Source of the DNA: Solobacterium sp.
Lineage (GTDB): Bacteria > Bacillota_I > Bacilli_A > Erysipelotrichales > Erysipelotrichaceae
Assembly: GCA_016280695.1 (NCBI GenBank)
Contig: JAEEHG010000290.1
Span: forward strand, 1-13,672
DNA: 13,672 nucleotides
Reading direction: 5' to 3'
Positions 7,299 through 13,672 of this stretch are shown in pieces. Below the pieces are notes generated by a model. That model was not told the DNA's origin and did not search any database. It worked only from the letters and a program-made list of their open reading frames with translations. Numbering within the stretch: position 1 is the stretch's first letter; each line of letters begins with the position of its first letter. Made by a program: the position numbers and the translations under genes.

Positions 7299-8570
7299 CT
7301 ATTCCGTAAAATCCATGATATAGGTGCCGACAATGACCTGGTCACCATCCTGGCAGCCGGCTTCCCGCAGGGCCCGGTCAATACCCATCTTCTCCATTGT
7401 CAGGGCAAACTGATAGGTATCTTCTTCCTTATCGAAATCGGTCTGCTCCGCCAGTCTGTCCACCCGGTCACTCTCCACCTTCCAGCGGTGATTGCCGAGG
7501 TTGATGATCGTAAACGGCGGCCGTTTCGGTTCATACCGGTAGACAACGGTTTCCTCTTCCGGCAGCAGATTCTTTTCCGCTTCACGGGCCTTCTCGATTT
7601 CCGCCATGGCCGCATAGAGGATTTCATCAATCCCTTCATGATGCAGCGTGCTGGCCGGATAGATCTTCAGGTCAGGATGCTTCTTCTGGAATTCCTCCAG
7701 ATACATGGCACTGATTTCGTCGTCCATCTTGTTGGCTACGACAATCTGCGGCCGGGACGCCAGTTCTTCATCATAGGTGCGCAGTTCGGCGTTGATGGCA
7801 TTGTAGGCTTCTTCCGGATCCCGTTCCTCACCGCTCATGTCGATGATGTGGATAAGCACCCGGCAGCGGCGGATATGCCGCAGGAATTCAAAGCCCATGC
7901 CCCGGCCTTCCCCGGCCCCCTCGATCAGACCCGGCATGTCAGCCAGGACAAAGCTTCTTTCGTCCGGCAGGGTTACCACACCGAGATTCGGTTCCTTGGT
8001 TGTAAAGGGATAAGCCGCAATCTCCGGCCGGGCATTGGACACGACCGAAAGGAACGTGGATTTGCCGACGGAAGGAAAACCGATCAGGCCGGCATCCGCC
8101 AGCAGCCGCAGTTCTATCTGCAGTTCATAGGCTTCCCCGATTTCCCCCGGCTGGGCATATTCCGGCGCACTGTTGCGGCTGGTCGCAAAATGCACATTGC
8201 CAAGGCCGCCTTTGCCGCCCCGGGCAATCAGGGCCACCTGGTGGGGTTTTGTCAGGTCTGCCATCAGGTCGCCGTTTGCCGCATTGCGGATCATGGTGCC
8301 CAGGGGAACCTTGATGATGACATCCTCCCCGTCTTTCCCGTGCATTTTCTTTGTCATGCCGTCCCCGCCGTCCTCCGCCTTGACGGAACGGGTAAAACGC
8401 AGCTTGGACAGCGTCGTTTCGTTGGTATCCACCTCGAAATAGACATTGCCGCCGCGCCCGCCGTCCCCGCCGAACGGACCGCCGTTGGGATAGTATTTCT
8501 CATGCCGGAAGGCCACGGAGCCTTTGCCGCCGTTGCCCGCCCTGACTTTGATTTTGATATAATCGATCAT
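7299..8570 (-). CDS. obgE: GTPase ObgE/CgtA (Spo0B-associated GTP-binding protein)
   Basis: Obg is an essential GTPase that acts in late 50S assembly and links ribosome state to stress and (p)ppGpp. The 423-residue protein has the glycine-rich Obg fold (1-158, with repeated GG motifs such as GGDGGRGGN), the G domain with G1 GFPSVGKST (164-172), switch PFTT (188-191), G3 DMPG (211-214) and G4 NKMD (280-283), then the OCT domain (about 345-423) found in Bacillota homologues. The start is the ATG at 8570: AAAGGAGG lies 7 bases upstream. A GTG two codons earlier (8576) leaves almost no space after that site and is rejected. Upstream is the rpmA terminator, whose T-run ends 18 bases away, so transcription must reach obgE by read-through. 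ruvA and ruvB follow in the same unit. Confidence 0.98.
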   Translation of the reverse strand: MIDYIKIKVRAGNGGKGSVAFRHEKYYPNGGPFGGDGGRGGNVYFEVDTNETTLSKLRFTRSVKAEDGGDGMTKKMHGKDGEDVIIKVPLGTMIRNAANGDLMADLTKPHQVALIARGGKGGLGNVHFATSRNSAPEYAQPGEIGEAYELQIELRLLADAGLIGFPSVGKSTFLSVVSNARPEIAAYPFTTKEPNLGVVTLPDERSFVLADMPGLIEGAGEGRGMGFEFLRHIRRCRVLIHIIDMSGEERDPEEAYNAINAELRTYDEELASRPQIVVANKMDDEISAMYLEEFQKKHPDLKIYPASTLHHEGIDEILYAAMAEIEKAREAEKNLLPEEETVVYRYEPKRPPFTIINLGNHRWKVESDRVDRLAEQTDFDKEEDTYQFALTMEKMGIDRALREAGCQDGDQVIVGTYIMDFTE

Positions 8571-8588
8571 CTGCACTCCTCCTTTGTG

Positions 8589-8616
8589 AAAAAAGCTCCT
8601 GAATCACATCAGGAGC
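8589..8616 (-). terminator. Intrinsic terminator after rpmA
   Basis: A perfect 8-bp stem GCTCCTGA/TCAGGAGC (8609-8616 with 8595-8602), a 6-base loop and six T (8594-8589) on the minus strand. It begins 13 bases after the rpmA stop and ends 18 bases before the obgE ATG, so it terminates rplU-prp-rpmA and controls how much transcript reaches obgE-ruvAB. Confidence 0.9.
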
Positions 8617-8629
8617 GAAGGTTCCGGAG

Positions 8630-8917
8630 TTATGCTTCGACCGGATATACAGAGACCTGTTTCTTGTCCTTGCCAAGGCGCTCGTACTTGACGATGCCGT
8701 CGGCTGTTGCGAACAGGGTGTCATCGCCGCCCTTGCCGACGTTCTTGCCGGCGTAGATGCGGGAGCCTCTCTGACGGTAGATGATGGAACCGGCAGAAGC
8801 GAATTCACCATCTGCCTTCTTGGCACCGAGTCTGCGGCCGGCGGAATCACGGCCGTTCTTGGTGCTGGAAACGCCCTTCTTACTTGCGAAGAACTGGATA
8901 TCAAGCGTGAATTTCAT
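8630..8917 (-). CDS. rpmA: Large ribosomal subunit protein bL27 (with cleavable N-terminus)
   Basis: bL27 reaches with its N-terminal tail into the peptidyl-transferase centre. The 95-residue protein has the Bacillota-type extension [10 protein letters not shown] followed by [15 protein letters not shown]; Prp is expected to cut between F10 and A11, exposing the mature tail. The core [13 protein letters not shown] (45-57) and [11 protein letters not shown] (60-70) are typical. The ribosome binding site GGAGGTG lies 8 bases before the ATG, overlapping the end of prp, whose stop is 4 bases upstream. A strong terminator follows the stop codon. Confidence 0.98.
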   Translation of the reverse strand: MKFTLDIQFFASKKGVSSTKNGRDSAGRRLGAKKADGEFASAGSIIYRQRGSRIYAGKNVGKGGDDTLFATADGIVKYERLGKDKKQVSVYPVEA

Positions 8918-8921
8918 GAGA

Positions 8922-9233
8922 TTACACCTCCAATGTTTTAATTTCTACAAAATCGCTGTAACTTTCCTCGACAGTTTTCAACTGATAGTATCCTGTCTGA
9001 AGAATGGTTTCGGCGGTGCTGTCCGGTTCACCGGCATACATGCGGAACTGGTTCTCGGCGATTTCGAAGCCGATCATATCCGACATTTCATCGGCCGCAT
9101 TGCCGAGCCCGAACAGAATCGCGCTGACGGCCGCACAGATCAGGTCTTCGCCCTTGTCTGCCGCTTCGGCATGTCCGCTGGCAGACAGGCTGACGATCTT
9201 TCCCCCGTGCTTCCGTACCTCAATGTGAATCAT
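8922..9233 (-). CDS. prp: Ribosomal-processing cysteine protease Prp
   Basis: Prp (YsxB family) removes the N-terminal extension of bL27, an essential step in bacteria that carry it. The 103-residue protein has the family signature [19 protein letters not shown], with H21 and C33 as the catalytic dyad and the conserved D30 beside them. The gene always lies between rplU and rpmA in these genomes, as here. Its ATG overlaps the rplU stop (TAATG, one shared base) and only a weak GAAGG site precedes it, so it is probably translated by termination-reinitiation from rplU. That would keep the protease below the amount of its ribosomal substrates. The C-terminus is FVEIKTLEV. Confidence 0.96.
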   Translation of the reverse strand: MIHIEVRKHGGKIVSLSASGHAEAADKGEDLICAAVSAILFGLGNAADEMSDMIGFEIAENQFRMYAGEPDSTAETILQTGYYQLKTVEESYSDFVEIKTLEV

Positions 9234-9544
9234 TAGCCTTCGATGGCTTCAACAATCAGCTTTGTATACGGCTGACGATGACCCTGACGGCGTCTTGTGG
9301 AGCCCTTCTTGGCCTTGTACTTGAAGATGTGAATCTTCTTTTCCTTACCCTGCTTTTCAACCTTGCAGGTAACCTTGGCACCTTCGACATACGGTGTGCC
9401 GATCTTTGTTGTTTCGCCGCCCAGCAGACAGACCTTGTCAATGACGACTTCGTCACCGGCTTCCACGTCGAGCTTTTCGACGAAGACTGCCTGTCCCTGT
9501 TCAACTTTCAGCTGCTTTCCGCCTGTTTCGATAATTGCGTACAT
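9233..9544 (-). CDS. rplU: Large ribosomal subunit protein bL21
   Basis: bL21 is a primary 23S rRNA-binding protein of the 50S subunit. The 103-residue protein has the standard length, starts [18 protein letters not shown], and contains the family signature in the basic region [19 protein letters not shown] (73-91) ending LIVEAIEG. A strong AGGAGGTG site sits 6 bases before the ATG. It is the first gene of rplU-prp-rpmA, driven by the promoter at 9658-9686 through a structured leader. The stop overlaps the prp start by one base. Confidence 0.99.
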   Translation of the reverse strand: MYAIIETGGKQLKVEQGQAVFVEKLDVEAGDEVVIDKVCLLGGETTKIGTPYVEGAKVTCKVEKQGKEKKIHIFKYKAKKGSTRRRQGHRQPYTKLIVEAIEG

Positions 9545-9594
9545 TTTCGCACCTCCTGACTTCTTATCTTAAGACGCGCCGGTGAGGGGGCATT

Positions 9595-9658
9595 TACTGC
9601 GCTTGGACCCTTTTTCGAGCGGTTACAGACCTCATCACGAGGGCTGATAACAGCAGTA
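9595..9658 (-). promoter_or_regulatory. Structured rplU leader (L21 leader-type RNA element)
   Basis: The 107-base leader between the predicted start and the rplU ATG has a closed outline. TACTGC (9653-9658) can pair perfectly with GCAGTA (9595-9600), enclosing a small hairpin CCTC-GTGAT-GAGG (9630-9642) and an A-rich loop. Position and size match the L21 leader known from Bacillota, thought to bind bL21 for autoregulation. Its identity was judged by position and pairing; no covariance model was run. Confidence 0.65.
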
Positions 9659-9686
9659 TTTTAGCAGGGAAACAGATACCAGTCAA
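9658..9686 (-). promoter_or_regulatory. Promoter of rplU-prp-rpmA
   Basis: Minus strand: TTGACT (9681-9686), 17-base spacer, TAAAAT (9658-9663), with TGC forming an extended -10. Start expected near 9651. The -35 lies 20 bases after the stop of the upstream fusion gene. Near-consensus on three counts, fitting a ribosomal protein operon. Confidence 0.88.
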
Positions 9687-9706
9687 TCAGTTTCTTATAT
9701 ATAAAT

Positions 9707-10894
9707 TCAATCATCCAGCAGGACGCGGATATCATCCCACAGCAGTTCCTCCGACCGGGATTCCGCTTCCTCAAAATGATCCGTAAAATAGTGCAGATGC
9801 CGGGCCCCAAGCTTCCGGTACAGATCCCCGGCATGATCATTGCCCCGGACAATCGAGATGCTCATGCGCGTATAGCCATCCTGAAAGGCCTGTGCCGCGG
9901 CCGCTTTGATCAGGGCTGTGCCGATGCCCTGTCCCCGGCAGTCATTCCGCACATGCAGGGAATCCAGGTAAATGCACTGTTCCAGATGCTCATCCGGTTT
10001 GAACGCCGCAAACCCGGCTACCGTCCCGTCAGCCGCCAGCGCCGCCAGGATGTGCTGCCTGTCATTCTGATACCCGGTCCACCTGTTCACCCCATAGGCA
10101 TGGTCCAGCCGGTCCAGAAAGGCCGCTGACAGCAGGCCTGCGTAAGTGGTTTTCCAGTTGGCCACATAGATATCCGCAATCTCATCCAGATGCTGACCGG
10201 ATGCCTCGATAATTTTCATTTCCATATTCCCTTTCTGCTCATCCTGCAGGTCCGCCGGATATGCCGGGGCTTCGATGATGCATTCCGCCCGGCCGGAGAA
10301 CCGCATTTCCAGTACTGCCGACTTGGCCGGACTGCTTTGATCCGGGTGGAAGAATTTCATCCGCACCGGCCGCAGGCCGTACTGTGCGGCAGTCTGCAGC
10401 AGGTCACTCAGCCGGTTGGCCCGGTACGACAGATACAGCGCCCCGTTGCTTTTCAGCAGCCGCTTCACGGCCGCAAAGAGTTCGGCAGGTGTCAGGGTTT
10501 TTTCCGTGCGGGCGGTTTTCTCTTCATCAGTATGAAGGTCCTGCGCGTCCGGCACGAAATACGGCGGATTGCAGACAATGACCGAAAACGGATCAGCACG
10601 GAATGCCCGCACGTCGGCACATACCACCGTTCCGTTTACTGCGTTGGCCTGCAGGTTTTCCTGTGCAAGACTGACAGCCTCTTTCAGAATATCAATCCCG
10701 GTCAAAGATGCCGGTCCATGCATGGCCGCATACAGCATCAGGACACCCTGGTTGCAGCCGATGTCCAGGACGGTATCCCTGTGCTTCAGGCGCAGGAAAC
10801 GGCCCAGCAGAACCGTATCCGTTGTCATATGGAACATGCCTTCCGCCTGCCGGATTGTATACGGGGTGCCGGGCAGGTAATCAATCCGGCTCAT
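9707..10894 (-). CDS. Fused TrmN6/YabB-like tRNA adenine methyltransferase and GNAT acetyltransferase
   Basis: One 395-residue ORF with two enzyme domains. Residues 1-222 resemble TrmN6/YabB, which methylates N6 of A37 in tRNA1-Val: SAM motif VLDIGCNQG (42-50), acidic GIDIL (66-70) and catalytic NPPY (109-112). Residues 226-395 are a GNAT acetyltransferase starting like a free-standing member (MKIIEASGQHLDEIADIY), with acetyl-CoA loop RGQGIG (320-325) and the terminal LYRKLGA (358-364). Stand-alone homologues are about 245 and 165 aa, so both halves are nearly complete and the first is slightly short. A ribosome-binding-site-like AGAAAGGG precedes in-frame ATGs at 10225 and 10219, exactly at the seam. 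The ORF begins 14 bases inside the kinase gene with its own GGAGG. It may be a true fusion, a recent frameshift fusion, or a base-call error. The acetylated substrate is unknown. Confidence 0.85.
   Translation of the reverse strand: MSRIDYLPGTPYTIRQAEGMFHMTTDTVLLGRFLRLKHRDTVLDIGCNQGVLMLYAAMHGPASLTGIDILKEAVSLAQENLQANAVNGTVVCADVRAFRADPFSVIVCNPPYFVPDAQDLHTDEEKTARTEKTLTPAELFAAVKRLLKSNGALYLSYRANRLSDLLQTAAQYGLRPVRMKFFHPDQSSPAKSAVLEMRFSGRAECIIEAPAYPADLQDEQKGNMEMKIIEASGQHLDEIADIYVANWKTTYAGLLSAAFLDRLDHAYGVNRWTGYQNDRQHILAALAADGTVAGFAAFKPDEHLEQCIYLDSLHVRNDCRGQGIGTALIKAAAAQAFQDGYTRMSISIVRGNDHAGDLYRKLGARHLHYFTDHFEEAESRSEELLWDDIRVLLDD
10217..10234 (-). promoter_or_regulatory. Possible internal ribosome binding site for the GNAT domain
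   Basis: Minus strand AGAAAGGG (10227-10234) is followed after 1 base by ATG (10225-10223) and after 7 bases by a second in-frame ATG (10219-10217). The second has proper spacing and begins the canonical GNAT N-terminus. It could yield a separate 170-residue acetyltransferase. Confidence 0.4.
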
Positions 10895-12353
10895 CGGTTT
10901 CCTCCACTTCCGGCTGGCTCAGTTCAAACCAGAACAGCGAGCCGCTGCCCAGGGTGCTGCTGACCCCGTACTTTGCCTTATGCGTGTCAAGGATTGCCTT
11001 GACAATCGCCAGGCCAAGACCGGTGCTTGTCATGCTGCGGGAGAAGGAACGGCTGGATTTCTGGTAGCGGTCCCAGATGTACGGGAGTTCGCTCTCGGCA
11101 ATGCCTTCGCCTTCATCCTCGACTTCCACCCGGACGGTATAATCGTCTTTCGGCACCAGCCGGACATAAATATTCCTGCCGGCCGGCGTATGCTTGATCG
11201 CATTGCTCAGATAGTTGTTGATGACCTGGGCGATCTTGACTTCATCCGCGTAGACAATAATTCCTTCCGGAACCTCTTCCTGAATGGTCAGGCCGCTTTC
11301 TTCCAGCAATGGTTCATACCGGCGGACGACATCATGGATAATTTCAGAGATGTCAAAATTGCTCTGATGCAGCACATAATTGCCGGACTGCATGCGTGAC
11401 AGTTCGCTCATATCCACGACCAGCCGGTCCAGGAAGCCGGCTTCATCGATAATGACATCGAGATGTTCATTCCGTTTCCGCGGATCATCCCCGGATATGT
11501 CCTTAATCATCTCCGCATAAGCCCGTATGCTGGTCAGCGGGGTTTTGATATCATGTGAGACATTGGCAATCAGATCCTTGCGCAGCTCATCAATCTTGCT
11601 GAGCTGGTCCCGCGCCCCGTTCAGGGTCGCGGCCAGTTCCTTTGTCTCGGTATAGGATCCGCCGTCAAATTCAGCTGAATAATCCGCATGGGCCAGTTTG
11701 TCGGCCTCCCGTCGCATGGACAGGATCGGCCGGGTCAGACCATCGGACAGCAGCCACGAAACGATAATCGAGAGGAACAGGATCACAACGGTATAGGTCA
11801 GATACTGCCGGGAGAAGAACCGGACAATCGAGTCAACCGGCTCAAGCGGTGAATTGACAAACAGATAATAATTGCCCAAAGTAGCCCGCACGATCTGCCC
11901 GTAGACCACCATATCCTGGTTGGTCCGGGTATTGACCAGGTTCAGGCTGACTTCCCCGCCCTCGGCAATCAGATAGTCCCGCATGGCCGTACCACTGTCC
12001 AGATTGACCGGTGAAGTGGCAATATCCTTGCGGCTGGCATGAAAAACACAGCCCGATCCCAGGCTGTCGGCGTCATAAACGGTTTTTCCGGCGTCATTGA
12101 AAATAACCACGCAGACGTTGTTGTCTACCGTGACCTGCAGGGCTTTCGCGGCTGTCTGTGAATCCGGTATGCCGTCAATCAGGTACTGCCGGATATCCTG
12201 CGATACCTGCCGGACTGTATCGATTTTGTTTTCCCGGTAATAAGGTTTGATCAGCAGGAACTGCAGCAGACCAAGCATACCGACAATGCCCAGGGCAAAG
12301 ACAAAATAGAACAGCAGCATGCGGAACCGGATGCCATGTCGATCAAGCTTCAA
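10881..12353 (-). CDS. Membrane sensor histidine kinase
   Basis: The sensor half of a two-component system, 490 residues. Order of parts: TM1 (about 12-35), an extracytoplasmic sensor of about 150 residues (36-185, CACHE/PAS-like by length, ligand unknown), TM2 (186-204), HAMP linker (205-255), HisKA with phospho-acceptor H267 in NVSHDIKTPLTS, and HATPase_c with N box (N380, N384), G1 DEGEGI (413-418) and G2 GLGLAI (445-450). All catalytic boxes are intact. The chosen start is TTG at 12353, overlapping the regulator stop by 11 bases with a weak GGGG upstream; the next start, ATG at 12320 (residue 12), would cut the cytoplasmic tail before TM1 and has no ribosome site. It is coupled to the regulator upstream and the fusion enzyme downstream. 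Confidence 0.93.
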   Translation of the reverse strand: MKLDRHGIRFRMLLFYFVFALGIVGMLGLLQFLLIKPYYRENKIDTVRQVSQDIRQYLIDGIPDSQTAAKALQVTVDNNVCVVIFNDAGKTVYDADSLGSGCVFHASRKDIATSPVNLDSGTAMRDYLIAEGGEVSLNLVNTRTNQDMVVYGQIVRATLGNYYLFVNSPLEPVDSIVRFFSRQYLTYTVVILFLSIIVSWLLSDGLTRPILSMRREADKLAHADYSAEFDGGSYTETKELAATLNGARDQLSKIDELRKDLIANVSHDIKTPLTSIRAYAEMIKDISGDDPRKRNEHLDVIIDEAGFLDRLVVDMSELSRMQSGNYVLHQSNFDISEIIHDVVRRYEPLLEESGLTIQEEVPEGIIVYADEVKIAQVINNYLSNAIKHTPAGRNIYVRLVPKDDYTVRVEVEDEGEGIAESELPYIWDRYQKSSRSFSRSMTSTGLGLAIVKAILDTHKAKYGVSSTLGSGSLFWFELSQPEVEETDEPD

Positions 12354-13005
12354 ACTTATACCCCATTCCCCTGACGGTTACAATGTGATCCCGGTATGGT
12401 CCCAGGTTGTGCCGCAGCATCTTGATATGTGTGTCGACGGTCCGGTCATCACCGAAATAGTCGTAATTCCATACTTCTTCCAGCAGTTTTGTCCGCGAAA
12501 GCGCAATATTGCGGTGCTCCACCATGAACAGCAGCAGGTCAACTTCCTTAGGTGTCAGATTTGCCTTTTTCCCATCCACCGTCACACTGCGGCCCTCAAT
12601 ATCGATCATCAGTCCGTCCACGGTAAAGACCCTGTGTTCCGAGCGCCGGGAGCGGTCCAGCACAACCTTGACCCTGGCCATGAGTTCCTTCGGCGAAAAC
12701 GGCTTGACGACGTAATCATCAACCCCGAGTTCAAACCCGAACAGCTTGTCATCCTCCTCCTGCCGGGCACTCAGCATGATCACCGGCACCGGCTTCATCT
12801 TCTTGATCTGCTTGCAGGCGGAAAACCCGTCGAGTTTCGGCATCATGATATCCAGGATAATGCAGTCATAATCATTGTCCCTGACTTTTTCCAGGGCCTC
12901 ATAGCCATCCGCCGCCTCATCCGTTTCATAACCGTTCAGATGGGCATATTCCCGGACTACTTCCCGGATATTCTTTTCATCATCGACAATCAGCACTCTG
13001 GTCAT
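12343..13005 (-). CDS. OmpR/PhoB-family response regulator
   Basis: DNA-binding partner of the kinase that follows. The 220-residue protein has a receiver domain (1-118) with acidic pair D8/D9, phospho-acceptor D52 in ILDIMMP, switch S79 and K101 in VVKPFSP, and a winged-helix effector (about 127-219) ending VTVRGMGYKFEA. Its ATG overlaps the dnaE stop as ATGA (4 bases), with an AAAGG site 8-9 bases upstream inside dnaE. Its own stop overlaps the kinase start. Targets cannot be told from the sequence; the receiver resembles VicR/ResD-type regulators only in general. Confidence 0.95.
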   Translation of the reverse strand: MTRVLIVDDEKNIREVVREYAHLNGYETDEAADGYEALEKVRDNDYDCIILDIMMPKLDGFSACKQIKKMKPVPVIMLSARQEEDDKLFGFELGVDDYVVKPFSPKELMARVKVVLDRSRRSEHRVFTVDGLMIDIEGRSVTVDGKKANLTPKEVDLLLFMVEHRNIALSRTKLLEEVWNYDYFGDDRTVDTHIKMLRHNLGPYRDHIVTVRGMGYKFEA

Positions 13006-13672
13006 GCGGCACCGCCTTTCTGCCGGACTTCCACCGGGATGATCCGGTCCGCCAGAACCGAAGCATCATTTCCCATTTTACCATGAAAGCGGATAAACCT
13101 GCCCTTGATCAGGCCGGCGGCTGCCGTATCGTACAGCTTCGGCATGACTGCCAGGTCCAGCTCACCGGTTTCATCACTCAGTTTTACAAAAGCCATCATA
13201 TCCCCTTTGCGGGTCCGGTGCTGATGGACATTCAGAATCTGCCCGAATCCTTCCACGTGGCCGGTCATCGTCCGAACCGCGGCCAGGCTGGGAAGTTCCA
13301 CCCGCAGCTGCCGGCGCACCTCAATGATCGGATGCGGCCCAAGGGTAAAGCCCAGGGCCTCTTTTTCCATTTCCGCCAGCTGGAGCCGGTCATCCTGGCG
13401 GCGCACCACGGCCGGCCGCGACACCAGCCCGAGGTCAATCGTTGTGACACCGTTGCGTTCAATCCGGATCAGTTCGGCGTAACTGACCGCGTCATCCAGG
13501 GCCGCCGCCATGGTTGTACGGTTATAGCCGAACGCATCCAGGGCCCCGGCATAGATGAGGGTTTCCAGCATCTTCCGGGTTATTTTCATGGTCAAAGCCC
13601 GGGCAACAAAGTCAAAGAAATCATCAAACGGCTGCTTTTCCCGGGCAGCAATCAGATCCTGGGTCATGCGCA
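13002..13672 (-). CDS. dnaE: DNA polymerase III subunit alpha, C-terminal 223 residues (5' end beyond window)
   Basis: The catalytic subunit of a replicative polymerase; only the DNA-binding C-terminus is inside the window. It shows the helix-hairpin-helix region (MLETLIYAGALDAFGYNR), the linker motif MEKEALGFTLGPHPI, which corresponds to ExExLGFYxSxHP in DnaE, and a C-terminal OB fold with RKGDMMAFVKLSDETGELD that binds single-stranded DNA. The reading frame runs past the window edge, so the methionine at 13667 is not the start. It belongs to the DnaE and not the PolC branch by this C-terminal layout. The stop overlaps the response regulator ATG by 4 bases, which puts a two-component system in the same operon. 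Confidence 0.93.
   Translation of the reverse strand, partial: RMTQDLIAAREKQPFDDFFDFVARALTMKITRKMLETLIYAGALDAFGYNRTTMAAALDDAVSYAELIRIERNGVTTIDLGLVSRPAVVRRQDDRLQLAEMEKEALGFTLGPHPIIEVRRQLRVELPSLAAVRTMTGHVEGFGQILNVHQHRTRKGDMMAFVKLSDETGELDLAVMPKLYDTAAAGLIKGRFIRFHGKMGNDASVLADRIIPVEVRQKGGAA

Noticed and set aside
8571..8576. GTG start for obgE two codons upstream
   Set aside because: Only one or two bases would separate it from GGAGGA; the ATG at 8570 has normal spacing and matches the usual Obg N-terminus.
6360..8756. A 798-codon open frame on the plus strand
   Set aside because: It lies antisense to ruvB, ruvA and obgE, all of which have full family motifs and ribosome sites. Its translation has no recognisable domain and a His/Gln/Arg-rich shadow composition.
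9690..9706. TTATATATAA palindrome downstream of the fusion gene as a possible operator
   Set aside because: A short AT-rich palindrome just upstream of a -35 box; more simply an AT-rich upstream element, and no repeat copy was seen elsewhere.

Overview
The window looks like chromosome of a fairly GC-rich low-GC-group relative, i.e. a member of Bacillota. The evidence is a tRNA-responsive T-box leader in front of valS, a bL27 with an N-terminal extension next to the Prp protease that removes it, the order rplU-prp-rpmA-obgE-ruvA-ruvB without ruvC, strong GGAGG ribosome binding sites and sigma-A-type promoters. A class such as Erysipelotrichia is my guess only; nothing here proves it. I see no phage, IS element, CRISPR array, tRNA or rRNA. 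All genes but one lie on the minus strand, so the biology reads from right to left.

Right part (13672 to 9707): the 3' end of dnaE (replicative DNA polymerase), an OmpR-type response regulator, its membrane histidine kinase, and an unusual single ORF joining a TrmN6/YabB-like tRNA methyltransferase to a GNAT acetyltransferase. Start and stop codons overlap by 4, 11 and 14 bases, so the four are probably one translationally coupled operon.

Middle (9686 to 5694): a near-consensus promoter and a structured L21-type leader drive rplU-prp-rpmA (bL21, the bL27-processing protease, bL27). A strong intrinsic terminator follows, and only 18 bases behind it the obgE-ruvA-ruvB cluster starts (ribosome-assembly GTPase and Holliday-junction branch migration), with no room for its own promoter after the terminator. 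ruvB ends tail-to-tail with the only plus-strand gene, an SRAP/HMCES-type DNA-crosslink protein. The stop codons share CTAG, and a good minus-strand terminator for the ruvB transcript lies inside the SRAP coding sequence.

Left part (5130 to 1): a 55-base divergent region, where both flanking genes appear to start almost at the transcription start site, separates SRAP from a small lysine-rich two-helix membrane protein of unknown function. Next comes valS with a complete valine T-box (promoter, specifier GUC, antiterminator, terminator). A second terminator hairpin sits between valS and an alpha/beta-hydrolase gene, with an extended -10 promoter motif upstream of it. The hydrolase is followed after 12 bases by glpK (glycerol kinase), cut by the window edge.

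Most of the content is core housekeeping. The points of real interest are regulatory architecture (three genes placed directly behind intrinsic terminators, an antisense-embedded terminator, a possibly leaderless divergent pair) and the methyltransferase-acetyltransferase fusion with a ribosome-binding-site-like sequence at its seam.
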